Shown here in pieces: positions 15,709 through 24,195 of a stretch of DNA of 64,000 nucleotides (the first letter of the stretch is position 1; each line of letters starts with the position of its first letter). Where the stretch lies: positions 62,001 through 126,000 of the forward strand of contig NZ_BMQA01000008.1 of the NCBI RefSeq assembly GCF_014647875.1, given 5' to 3'. The position numbers and the translations under genes were made by a program. The notes under the pieces are model-generated. The model did no database searches. It was not told the DNA's origin and was given only the letters and a program-made list of their open reading frames with translations. The stretch is from Streptomyces brasiliensis. Lineage in GTDB: Bacteria > Actinomycetota > Actinomycetes > Streptomycetales > Streptomycetaceae.

Positions 15709-18269
15709 CAGCTCTCCCCCGTTCCCGTGCGGGCGACCTCGTCGTGCAGGCCCGCGCCGAGGTCGTCGCCCGCGTCCAGGCAGCGTCCGCCGCTCGTCTC
15801 GGAGACCAGCGCGTCGGGGCGGCCCCGGTCGCAGCCGCCGCTGGTCAGCGACACCATGGCCACCGGCACGCCGGCCTGGTGGGCCTTGTCCAGCACCTGG
15901 GTGAGGTTCTCGCCCTTCAGCCGGTTGTCGTCCTCGTCGTCGGTGAGGTAGACGATCAGCTGCGGATGGTCGTCGTCCTTGCCGCGCCCCGCCATGTCGT
16001 CGAGCGCGGCGAGCAGGGCGGCATGCGGGTCGGCCTCGGCGTCGCGCACCCGCGTCTTGTTCCGGTCGGCTAGGACGCGCTCGGCCTCGCCGTTCCTGTG
16101 CCGATCGAAGGGCAGCAGAACGGTGTGGCCGCTGCCGTACACCGCCCACACGCCGTACTCGTCCTGCGGGCCCAGCCCGCCCAGCGACTGCTTCAGGATG
16201 CCGGGGCCGCCGCTGGGTCCGTCCCACCGTCCCGCCATGGAACCGGAGCTGTCGAGGAGGAACAGGACCCGGCCGGGCCCGTTGGCGCTGCGGTACTTCT
16301 CCAGCGCCGTGTCCATCTCCGTCCGCCCCGCCGACTCCAGGAGCTTTCCGGGGTCCAGCCGCACTCCGGCGCCGAGCTTCGACTCCAGCGGCGGGTGCGA
16401 GCCGGACGCGCTGCGGAAGCCGGCCCTGCCGAACACCGCCAGCCCCTCCTTGCCCGTCAACCAGCTCCGGAACCGGTCCACCGCGTCCCGGCGCGCGTCC
16501 TTGTCACGGTCGGCGTCCTGCCAGCTCACGTGCACGAACGTCGGCTCGAGGCCGGGCACGTCCCCCGGGTAGTCCGCCGTCCGCGCGACGCGGGTCGCCC
16601 CGTCGCAGCCGACGCCGCTCTTCATCAGGAACTCCGGCACCAGGGCCGCGGTGCTGTTGTCCACGGCTTCGACGTCGGGCAGCGTGCACAGCAGGTCGGC
16701 GGATGTCGGCGAGGGCGGTCCGGACCGCACGAGCCGCTGCTCGCCGGCACGGGCGTCGGCGGAGCCCCCGTACAGACCCATCGTGGCCAGCAGCGCGGCG
16801 TCGGTGTACTCCGGGTCGCTGCGGCGCACGTCCGCCTTCGGGTCGGCCTTCTTCAGGTCGTCGACCATCTCGGCCAGCGTGCGGCCGGAGCGGTCGGCCG
16901 CGGTGCCGCCCGCGAGCCCCTCGGGCACGGCGAGCACGATCGGCGAGTAGGCGAACGGCTCCTCGCCCCCCGACAGGTGCGCGTAGACGCGGCCCTCCTG
17001 CCCGGTGGTGACCCGGCCGACATCCGCGCGGGCGGCCGGGATCCACACGTCCGGCTGCGGTCCGACGTCGCGCTGCGGGTCGTCGTCCTCCCCCGGCTGC
17101 TGCCAGGCGTCGGTCCGCTCACGCAGCGCGGTCACGGCGTCGGCGGCACCCGCGCCGTAGACGGTGATGCCGGTACGACGACAGCCCGCGCCGGTGGTGT
17201 TCGCCCCGGAGGTCAGATAGTCGGCTGCCGCGGCGCGGACCGTGGACTCCAGGTCGGGGTCGGTCATCACCCGCAACTCCAGCGGCGGCGAGCAGGCGCC
17301 GTGGCCGGCGGCCAGGGTGGCGATGCCGTACCCGCCGAGAGCCGTCACGAGGAGAGCGAGGAGCAGCACGGCGACCGCGCGCAGGTGCCGCCTAAGCCAT
17401 GCGACGGTGCGCTTCAGACGGGTGCGCAGGACCGTGCGGACGCGCTCCGATAAGGGCGGGAGGGGCGGGAGCGACTGGGGTTCGGGCACCGAGACATGCA
17501 CCGCGGTTTTCGGCTCGGCGCGCAGCAGCACGTCCTCGCCCGGCTCCCAGGCCGCCTGTGGTTCCTGGACGTCGCCGAACGTGGTCGGGTGCCCGGTCCG
17601 GAGCATCCGGTCCTTCAGCTGGGCGTAGAGGTCGAAGAGACCCAACTCGGCGTCGTCGTGGTGTTCGTCGAGGAGCCGGACGAGTTCCGCGGTGAAGGGC
17701 GTCGCCCCGCTGCCGTCGCCCCCGTCGACGAGACGGTTGGACTGCACGCTCATGAGCAGCAGGATCTTCTCGCGGCCGGGTCCCTCGAAGCTCTGCCAGA
17801 TCCCGGCCGCGTTGCCCGCGTAGCAGCAGTCGAGGATCACCACGACGCGCTGGGCGTTGCTGCCGGCCAGCTCGGCCAGGACGTGGAGGAACCATGCCGC
17901 GTTGGGGAACACGTCGTGCTTGCCCGCCAGGACGCGCGCGTTGCGCATCTGCAGGAACAGATCGGCGCCCGAGCTGGAGACGATGCCGTGCCCGGCGAAG
18001 TAGAACAGCAGCAGCCCTTCCGCCTCCTGGGCGGCACGGTGCAGAGCATCGTCGAAGACGTCGTGGGACGGGGACGCGCTGACGACCACCTCACCCTCAC
18101 CGAACACACCGGACCTGCGCAGCACGCTCTTGAGCCGGTTGCGGTTGTGGCGGACGGACGGCAGCTGTCCGGGCACGCCGTCCGGTGTCTCCGCCAAGGT
18201 GTAGTCGTACTCGGACACGCCGACCAGCAGGGCGCGGTTCGTCCTACCGCGCGGGTCGTAGCGGCTCAC
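15708..18269 (-). CDS. Membrane caspase (C14) fused to solute-binding and vWA domains
   Basis: 853 residues, GTG start with AGAGG 7 nt upstream. Residues about 10-240 are a caspase-like peptidase: His94 in FYFAGHG and Cys149 in ILDCCYAG form the expected dyad. A basic segment (RVRTVLRTRLKR ... WLRRHLR) precedes a single membrane helix at about 298-320, giving cytoplasmic N-terminus and outside C-terminus by the positive-inside rule. Residues about 330-640 resemble a periplasmic solute-binding fold (LELRVMTDPDLESTVRAAAA; PQPDVWIPAARADVG). Residues about 665-853 are a vWA domain with the MIDAS motif DSSGSM at 673-678. It lies 4 nt after the EACC1-like gene and is coupled to the lipoprotein. Inferred role: a receptor whose extracellular ligand or metal-dependent binding controls an intracellular protease. 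Confidence 0.88.
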   Translation of the reverse strand: MSRYDPRGRTNRALLVGVSEYDYTLAETPDGVPGQLPSVRHNRNRLKSVLRRSGVFGEGEVVVSASPSHDVFDDALHRAAQEAEGLLLFYFAGHGIVSSSGADLFLQMRNARVLAGKHDVFPNAAWFLHVLAELAGSNAQRVVVILDCCYAGNAAGIWQSFEGPGREKILLLMSVQSNRLVDGGDGSGATPFTAELVRLLDEHHDDAELGLFDLYAQLKDRMLRTGHPTTFGDVQEPQAAWEPGEDVLLRAEPKTAVHVSVPEPQSLPPLPPLSERVRTVLRTRLKRTVAWLRRHLRAVAVLLLALLVTALGGYGIATLAAGHGACSPPLELRVMTDPDLESTVRAAAADYLTSGANTTGAGCRRTGITVYGAGAADAVTALRERTDAWQQPGEDDDPQRDVGPQPDVWIPAARADVGRVTTGQEGRVYAHLSGGEEPFAYSPIVLAVPEGLAGGTAADRSGRTLAEMVDDLKKADPKADVRRSDPEYTDAALLATMGLYGGSADARAGEQRLVRSGPPSPTSADLLCTLPDVEAVDNSTAALVPEFLMKSGVGCDGATRVARTADYPGDVPGLEPTFVHVSWQDADRDKDARRDAVDRFRSWLTGKEGLAVFGRAGFRSASGSHPPLESKLGAGVRLDPGKLLESAGRTEMDTALEKYRSANGPGRVLFLLDSSGSMAGRWDGPSGGPGILKQSLGGLGPQDEYGVWAVYGSGHTVLLPFDRHRNGEAERVLADRNKTRVRDAEADPHAALLAALDDMAGRGKDDDHPQLIVYLTDDEDDNRLKGENLTQVLDKAHQAGVPVAMVSLTSGGCDRGRPDALVSETSGGRCLDAGDDLGAGLHDEVARTGTGES

Positions 18270-18273
18270 CGCG

Positions 18274-18618
18274 CTACCTCTCGTCGGAGTCCAGCGACGA
18301 GACGCTCGCCCGGGGTTCCTCTCCGCTCTCCACCCGGCGCCGGTTCTCCAGCCAGGCCTTCACCGCCCGCTCGACGTACCGCACCAGTTCGGTGACCGCG
18401 GCCGAGGTGGCGGAGCCGGCCAGGACGAGCACGATCTCCGTACCGAAGCCCATGTGCCCCTGGGGCTGATCGGTGCGAGGCCGCTCCTGGATGCGGAGGG
18501 TGTCCTCGCTCATCCGCTCCTCCAGCGGCTTCTCCCGCTCCAGCCACGTCTTCAGCGCGGTGACGTCGCTGCCGCTCGCTCTCCCGTCCAACCGGACCCG
18601 TACGCCTAATTCAGGCAC
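18274..18618 (-). CDS. EACC1-like small protein (effector-associated component) with TTA codon
   Basis: 114 residues from GTG 18618, chosen because GGAGGGGG lies 5 nt upstream; an ATG at 18636 is an alternative. The N-terminal half (VRVRLDGRASGSDVTALKTWLERE) is a short beta-alpha unit. Then a Gly-rich, helix-prone hydrophobic segment (FGTEIVLVLAGSATSAAVTELVRYV) leads to WLENRRR. This matches my memory of EACC1, the effector-associated constant component 1 found beside caspases in multi-component bacterial conflict systems. Codon 4 is TTA (18607-18609), read by the bldA tRNA in Streptomyces, so expression may be limited to development. First gene of the unit with the caspase and lipoprotein. 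Confidence 0.7.
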   Translation of the reverse strand: MPELGVRVRLDGRASGSDVTALKTWLEREKPLEERMSEDTLRIQERPRTDQPQGHMGFGTEIVLVLAGSATSAAVTELVRYVERAVKAWLENRRRVESGEEPRASVSSLDSDER

Positions 18619-18698
18619 TGCATCCCCCTCCGCCATGGTCCACATCATGACACCGGGTGCCGCGGCTCAGGGAGACCTGTGACCGACCTGGCGAAAGC

Positions 18699-18721
18699 GG
18701 TTGCGCGACACCCCCGCAACC
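18699..18721 (-). terminator. Hairpin between the ThDP enzyme and EACC1-like genes
   Basis: GGTTGCG (18699-18705) pairs with CGCAACC (18715-18721), 9-nt loop, about 40 bp past the stop of the leftward ThDP-enzyme gene. It separates that operon from the caspase unit, which then must have its own promoter in the 18620-18700 interval. Confidence 0.45.
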
Positions 18722-18759
18722 CCTGCAGAACACACACGGTTCGGCCCGGGTGCGCCGGC

Positions 18760-20445
18760 TCAGTCCAGGTGCGTGGGCGCGAACATCCGCAGCAGCGCCG
18801 GGAGTACGACCACGGAGGGGCCCGGGGTCGTGAGCGCCTTCGCCAGGTCGGTCTCCAGGGTCTCGGGCGTCGTGCGGATGCCGGGGACGCCGAAGGACTC
18901 GGCGAGGGCCACGTAGTCGGGGCGCGTGAGGTCCGTCGCCGTCGCCTCATCGAACGCGTCCGTCATGTACTCGCGCAGGATGCCGTAGCCGCCGTCGTCC
19001 ACGATCAGCCAGGTGACGTTCAGCCGGTACTGGCGGGCCGTCGCCAGCTCGGCGATCGAGTAGAGCGCGCCGCCGTCGCCCGACACCGCGAGCACCGGTC
19101 GGGTCGGGTCGGCTGCCGCCGCGCCGAGCGCCGCCGGGAAGCCGTAGCCGAGGCCGCCGGCGCCCTGAGCCGAGTGCATGGTGTTGGTGCCGCGCGGGTC
19201 GAAGGCCGACCAGGCCCAGTACGCCAGGATCGTCATGTCCCAGAAGGACGGGCAGCCGGCGGGCAGCGCCGCCCGGACCGACCTCAACACATCCTGTTCC
19301 AGGGTGAGTTCCTGCGACGCGATCCGCTCGGCCACCCGGGAGAGCAGGCCGCGCACCCGCTCGGGGGCCGTCGGGTCCGTGCGCGGGGTCACCGTCTCCA
19401 GCAGCGCCTGCAACGCCAGGCGCGCGTCCGCGTGGATGCCCAGTGCCGGGTGGTTGGACTCCAGCTTGCCGAGGTCGGCCTCGATCTGGACGACCCGGCC
19501 CCTGGGCTTGAACGTGTGGTAGTTGGAGGAGAGTTCACCGAGGCCCGATCCGACCACCAGCAGGACGTCGGCGTCCTCCAGGAAGTCGGTGGTGTGCCGG
19601 TCCTCCAGCCAGGACTGCAGGGAGAGCGGGTGGGTCCAGGGGAACGCGCCCTTGCCGCCGAACGTGGTCACCACCGGGGCGTCGAGCGTCTCCGCCAGCT
19701 GCCTCAGCTTGCCCGACGCGTCCGCGCGTACGACCCCGCCGCCCGCGATGATCGCCGGACGCTCGGCGCGTGAGAGCAAGTCGGCGGCCACCGCGGTGAG
19801 TTCGGGGCGCGGCGGCAGCTCGTCCGGGGTCGCGTCCAGCGCCGTCACGACCGGGAGCGAGGTCTCGGCGAGGAGCACGTCCTGCGGGATCTCCACCCAC
19901 ACCGGGCCGTGCGGGGCGGTCAGCGCCGACTTCCAGGCCGCGGCGAGGGCGGAGGGGATCTGCGACTGGGTGCGGACGGTGTGGACCGACTTCACCACGC
20001 CCCGGAACGAGGCGGCCTGGTCCGGGAGTTCGTGCAGATAGCCGTGTCGGCCGCCACCCAGTCCCGGGGTGGGGACCTGGCTGCTGACCGCCAGCACGGG
20101 CGCCGAAGCGGCAGCCGCCTCCTGCAGCGCCGCGAGCGACGTCAGCGCGCCCGGGCCGGTCGACAGCAGCAGCGGCGCGGCCTCGCCCGTGATCCGGCCG
20201 TACGCGTCCGCCGCGAACCCGGCGTTGTTCTCCACCCGCAGGCCGATGTACCGGAGGCCGGAGCGGCGCAGCGCGTCGAACATGCCCAGCGCGTGCTGGC
20301 CGGGCAGCCCGAAGACGGTCGTCGCGCCGAGCCCGGCCAGCGTCTCCACGACCAGGTCACCGCCGTTGCGCCCGGGGGGAGGGTTCAGGGCGGCGGCGGT
20401 CTGCGCCTGCGTGGGACGGAGCACCAGGTCGTGGTCGTGCGTCAC
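18760..20445 (-). CDS. ThDP-dependent decarboxylase/synthase, candidate 2-ketoarginine decarboxylase
   Basis: 561 residues with the three domains of the acetolactate synthase family. Catalytic Glu72 lies in [14 protein letters not shown], the central domain contains [16 protein letters not shown], and the ThDP/Mg motif begins [16 protein letters not shown] and ends VDDGGYG, with DD where NN is usual. The ATG overlaps the ureohydrolase stop codon (ATGA), so the two form one operon. No FAD/herbicide-site features of true AHAS were recognised and there is no ilvN nearby. Length and partner match the Pseudomonas AruI/GbuA pair: 2-ketoarginine to 4-guanidinobutyraldehyde, then guanidinobutyrate to GABA and urea. 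This assignment is inference; benzoylformate- or oxalyl-type decarboxylases are alternatives. Confidence 0.8.
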   Translation of the reverse strand: MTHDHDLVLRPTQAQTAAALNPPPGRNGGDLVVETLAGLGATTVFGLPGQHALGMFDALRRSGLRYIGLRVENNAGFAADAYGRITGEAAPLLLSTGPGALTSLAALQEAAAASAPVLAVSSQVPTPGLGGGRHGYLHELPDQAASFRGVVKSVHTVRTQSQIPSALAAAWKSALTAPHGPVWVEIPQDVLLAETSLPVVTALDATPDELPPRPELTAVAADLLSRAERPAIIAGGGVVRADASGKLRQLAETLDAPVVTTFGGKGAFPWTHPLSLQSWLEDRHTTDFLEDADVLLVVGSGLGELSSNYHTFKPRGRVVQIEADLGKLESNHPALGIHADARLALQALLETVTPRTDPTAPERVRGLLSRVAERIASQELTLEQDVLRSVRAALPAGCPSFWDMTILAYWAWSAFDPRGTNTMHSAQGAGGLGYGFPAALGAAAADPTRPVLAVSGDGGALYSIAELATARQYRLNVTWLIVDDGGYGILREYMTDAFDEATATDLTRPDYVALAESFGVPGIRTTPETLETDLAKALTTPGPSVVVLPALLRMFAPTHLD

Positions 20446-21410
20446 TTCGCGCGAGCCTCCGCAATCTGCCGGGTCATGATCGTGGTCAGTTCGTACGCGG
20501 TGTGGGAGGCCGCGACCGACGTGATCTCCGCGTGGTCGTAGGCGGGGGCCACCTCGACGACGTCCGCCGAGACCAGGTTGCAGGATGCCAGCCCGCGCAG
20601 GATCTCGAGGAGTTCGCGGGAGGTCATGCCGCCGGCCTCGGGCGTGCCGGTGCCGGGCGCGTGGGCCGGGTCGAGGCAGTCGATGTCGATGGAGATGTAG
20701 AGGGGCCGGTCACCGATGCGCTGCCGCAGCTGGTCGGCGACCTCGTCGGCGCCGCGCCGGTAGATGTCGGCGGAGGTGACGATGCCGAAGCCCATCTTCT
20801 CGTCGTCGGTGAGGTCCTGCTTGCCGTAGAGCGGACCGCGGGTGCCGACGTGGGACAGCGCCGACGTGTCGAGGATGCCCTCCTCGACCGCCCGGCGGAA
20901 TGGCGTGCCGTGCGTGTACTCGGCGCCGAAGTAGGTGTCCCAGGTGTCGAGGTGCGCGTCGAAGTGGAGCAGGGCGACCGGGCCGTGCTTCCTGGCGACC
21001 GAGCGCAGCAGCGGGAGCGCGATGGTGTGGTCGCCGCCCAGGGTCATCAGCCGGGCGCCGGTGCCGAGCAGGTCGTCCGCCGCCGCCTCGATGGTCTCCA
21101 CGGCCTCGTTGATGTCGAACGGGTTCACGGCGATGTCGCCGCCGTCCGCGACCTGGGCGAGCGCGAAGGGGGACGCGTCCTGCGCCGGGTTGTAGGGGCG
21201 CAGCAGCCGGGACGCCTCGCGGATGGCGTTGCCGCCGAAGCGGGCACCCGGCCGGTACGAGACACCGGAGTCGAACGGAACGCCCACCACGGCGACGTCG
21301 GCGGCGCCGACCTCGTCGAGCCGGGGCAGCCGGGCGAAGGTCGCGGGACCGGCGTACCGCGGGATGCGGGAGGAGTCGACGGGGCCGCGGGGCGTCTCGT
21401 TGCCACTCAT
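20442..21410 (-). CDS. speB: Ureohydrolase: agmatinase or guanidinobutyrase
   Basis: 322 residues from ATG 21410 ([10 protein letters not shown]), with GAAGG upstream. The binuclear manganese motifs of the arginase superfamily are present: [13 protein letters not shown] and [19 protein letters not shown]. It hydrolyses a guanidino compound to an amine and urea. It is usually annotated agmatinase (speB), but its operon with a ThDP decarboxylase and the absence of an arginine decarboxylase make 4-guanidinobutyrate an equally good substrate. Divergent from a PucR-type regulator, which probably controls it. Confidence 0.88.
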   Translation of the reverse strand: MSGNETPRGPVDSSRIPRYAGPATFARLPRLDEVGAADVAVVGVPFDSGVSYRPGARFGGNAIREASRLLRPYNPAQDASPFALAQVADGGDIAVNPFDINEAVETIEAAADDLLGTGARLMTLGGDHTIALPLLRSVARKHGPVALLHFDAHLDTWDTYFGAEYTHGTPFRRAVEEGILDTSALSHVGTRGPLYGKQDLTDDEKMGFGIVTSADIYRRGADEVADQLRQRIGDRPLYISIDIDCLDPAHAPGTGTPEAGGMTSRELLEILRGLASCNLVSADVVEVAPAYDHAEITSVAASHTAYELTTIMTRQIAEARAK

Positions 21411-21658
21411 CGGGAATTGCCTTCTTTCCGGCGCTTCGTCGCGCACGTACCGCTTGTTCTTCTTGTGCTGCTTGTCGTACGACTCTACTGGTGAGCCGGG
21501 ACCGGCTCGGACAAGCTTTCAGGGGACCGTCCGGCGAGAGAACCCACCCCTCGGTTGACGGTGCTGCGCTTCGGGGGTTGACCCTAGGTGGCCGAAAAGA
21601 GCCCTGGAAGTGTACGTTTCATCCACTCGGGCCGCTGGGAGTGAAGGAAACGCACATC

Positions 21659-23260
21659 ATGCTCGAACTCTCCGTTCCGCCCACGCCACCGGTGCCGCTG
21701 GCGGCGCTCCTGGCCCGCGAGGACCTGGGCCTGCGCCAGATCGCGGGCCCTTCCGGTCCCGGCATCGTGATCCACTGGGCGCACACCTCGGAGATGGCCG
21801 ATCCGTACCCGTATCTGCTGGGCGGCGAGCTGCTGCTGACGGCGGGGGTGCACATCCCGGAGGCGGCCGGTTCGGATGGGGGCGCCTCCCACCGAGCGGA
21901 TCCGAGACCGGGGGGGTACTTCGACGACTACGTCGCCCGCATCGTGGCGGCGGGCGGCACGGCCCTCGGGTTCGGTCTCGCCCCGGTCCACGACACGGTG
22001 CCGCGCGCGCTGGTCGCGGCGTGCGAGGCGTACGAGCTGCCGCTCCTGGAGGTGCCGCCCCGCACGACGTTCTCCGGTGTGGCCCGCGCCGTGTGGCAGC
22101 TGATGGCCGAGGCCCGCCTCGCGGAACTGCGCCGCGTCACGGAGGCCCAGCAGAGCCTCGCGGCCGCCGCGTCCCGCCCCCACCCGGTGCCCTCGGTGCT
22201 GCGCCGGCTGGCGCAGCGGCTGGGCGGCTGGGCGGTGTTGTACGGCCCGGACGGCACCGGGATCGCGGACGCGGGCCGCCGTCCGGCGGCCGAGACACGC
22301 CGCGCACTGACGCTCCTGACCGACGTGGTCCGGCCACCGCACGGCACGCAGACCGCGAGCGGTTCGCCGCCGCCCGGAGACCGTGTGCCGCGCCCCGCGG
22401 ACGCCCCGCCCCGCACGAGCGGCGCCCCGGCCACCGGGTCAGGACTCCCCACCCCCTCCTCCGCCACCGACACCCTCGAGGCCGCCCATCTCGCCGCCTA
22501 CGCCCTCGGTGCCGGGCAGGGGTTCGTGCTCGGGGTGGCCGTGCCCCGGCGGGAGGCGGGGGATCACACCATCGCCTCCGTCGCGGCCGTGCTGCTCTCC
22601 CTGCTCACGGGCGAGCACCAGAGCGGGGCGGGGGCGGCCCGATCCTCGGCGCTCGTCCGGCTGCTGCTGGGCGCGCCGCCGGAGGATGTCGCGGCCCTGC
22701 TCGGTCCCGACCGGTGGGTCGTGGTGCACGCCCGGCCGGAGGGCCAGGCGCCGGACGCCGTCGCCGCCTCCGCGCTGGGCGCGGCGCTGGGCTCGGCGCT
22801 GGTCGACCTCGCCCGTGACGTGGTACGGATCCTCGTGCCCGCCGACCGCGAACCCGCCCCGCAGCCCGGCTGGACCCTCGGTGTCAGCGCCGCCGTCGCC
22901 CCGCACGACTGGCCGGCCGCCGACACCCAGGCGGCCCGCGCCCTGGCTCGCGCCCACGCCACCCGCACCACGCTGGTCCGGCACTGCAGCCGCCCGAGGC
23001 TCGCGCAGTTGGTCGCGCCCGAGGAGGCGGAGGGATACGCCCGCACGGTGCTCGCGCCGCTCGCCCCGCACCCGGCGCTCGCCGAGACTCTGCGCACCTG
23101 GCTGTCCCTGCACGGGAGTTGGGACCGGACCGCGGTCGCCCTGGCCGTGCACCGCAACACCGTGCGGCAGCGGATCGCCCGGTGCGGCACGCTGCTCGGC
23201 ACGGACCTCGACGATCCCGACGTGCGCATGGAGCTGTGGTTCGCGCTCAAACAGATGTGA
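21659..23260 (+). CDS. PucR family transcriptional regulator
   Basis: 533 residues from ATG 21659, with GAAGGA upstream. An N-terminal PucR domain (residues about 10-150: LLAREDLGLRQIAGP ... YPYLLGGELLLTAGVH) and the C-terminal PucR helix-turn-helix (TLRTWLSLHGSWDRTAVALA, then VHRNTVRQRIARC) flank a variable middle with a Pro/Ser-rich stretch. PucR-type proteins activate purine, amine or amino-acid catabolism. It is divergent from the ureohydrolase/ThDP operon across about 250 bp, so arginine or guanidino-compound control is the natural inference. Confidence 0.85.
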   Translation: MLELSVPPTPPVPLAALLAREDLGLRQIAGPSGPGIVIHWAHTSEMADPYPYLLGGELLLTAGVHIPEAAGSDGGASHRADPRPGGYFDDYVARIVAAGGTALGFGLAPVHDTVPRALVAACEAYELPLLEVPPRTTFSGVARAVWQLMAEARLAELRRVTEAQQSLAAAASRPHPVPSVLRRLAQRLGGWAVLYGPDGTGIADAGRRPAAETRRALTLLTDVVRPPHGTQTASGSPPPGDRVPRPADAPPRTSGAPATGSGLPTPSSATDTLEAAHLAAYALGAGQGFVLGVAVPRREAGDHTIASVAAVLLSLLTGEHQSGAGAARSSALVRLLLGAPPEDVAALLGPDRWVVVHARPEGQAPDAVAASALGAALGSALVDLARDVVRILVPADREPAPQPGWTLGVSAAVAPHDWPAADTQAARALARAHATRTTLVRHCSRPRLAQLVAPEEAEGYARTVLAPLAPHPALAETLRTWLSLHGSWDRTAVALAVHRNTVRQRIARCGTLLGTDLDDPDVRMELWFALKQM

Positions 23261-23326
23261 GTGACCCGCGTCCCAGCGTGCGATACGCCGGGGAATCGCC
23301 CCCCGCCCTGCCCCACAATGGGAGGC

Positions 23327-24115
23327 ATGCCGATACCAGGGACACCCAGCCGCGCCGAGCTCATCGACCACCTGGTGACGACCCGTATCGCGGGCGACGT
23401 CGCCACGCCCCGCGAGAACAACCTCTCCCACTACCGCAAGCTGGCCAACGGCGACCGCAACTTCTGGCTCGGCCTCGAGCTCGGGGACCGCTGGACCGAC
23501 GAGCAGGACGTGCTCGCGGTGATGGCGGAGCGGGTCGGAGTCGACGACGACGCCGAGTACCGGCATGGACAGGACACCATCGACCCGGAGTTGACGGTCG
23601 ACGCCCTGGACCGGATGGCGGCCCGGCTGCGCAAGGCGGCCGAGGGGCGGCAGCGGGTGCTGTTCGCGACGGGGCATCCGGGCGGCCTGCTCGACGTGCA
23701 CCGGGCGACGGCCGCCGCGCTGCGCGCCGCGGGCTGCGACATCGTGGTGATCCCGGACGGGCTGCAGACGGACGAGGGGTACGTCATGCAGTTCGCGGAC
23801 GTGGCCGTCCTGGAGCACGGCGCGACGCTGTGGCACACCCACTCGGGCGAGCCGATGCGCGCCATTCTCACGGGACTTGAGCGCGAAGGTGCGGCGGCGC
23901 CGGACCTGGTCGTCGCAGACCACGGGTGGGCCGGGTTCGCCGCGCAGCAGGGTGTCGACGCGGTCGGGTACGCCGACTGCAACGACCCGGCCCTGTTCCT
24001 CGCCGAGTCGGAGGGCACGCTGCAGGTGGCCGTGCCGCTGGACGACCACGTGCTCAGCCCGCGCCACTACGACCCGATGACGGCGTATCTGCTGTCGGAG
24101 GCGGGCCTGGCGTAA
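23327..24115 (+). CDS. Conserved protein commonly annotated as a phosphatase
   Basis: 262 residues from ATG 23327 (MPIPGTPSRAEL). ATG 23318 is also in frame and could be used by a leaderless transcript. GGGAGG lies only 1 nt before 23327, which is tight. Conserved-looking blocks are ENNLSHYRKLANGDRNFWLG, FATGHPGGLLDVHRA, VIPDGLQTDEGY, LWHTHSGEPMRAIL and VADHGWAGFAAQQGVDAVGY. Similar actinobacterial proteins are labelled phosphatase, but I see no standard phosphatase signature. The His/Asp/Cys content would suit a metal site. Function is not established. Confidence 0.7.
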   Translation: MPIPGTPSRAELIDHLVTTRIAGDVATPRENNLSHYRKLANGDRNFWLGLELGDRWTDEQDVLAVMAERVGVDDDAEYRHGQDTIDPELTVDALDRMAARLRKAAEGRQRVLFATGHPGGLLDVHRATAAALRAAGCDIVVIPDGLQTDEGYVMQFADVAVLEHGATLWHTHSGEPMRAILTGLEREGAAAPDLVVADHGWAGFAAQQGVDAVGYADCNDPALFLAESEGTLQVAVPLDDHVLSPRHYDPMTAYLLSEAGLA

Positions 24116-24195
24116 GGGAGTTCACGCTCCAGCGCCGTGAAACGCGCGATGCGCGGCCCCCCTTGGGGAACCGCGCAGCGCGTCTTCATGTCGGG

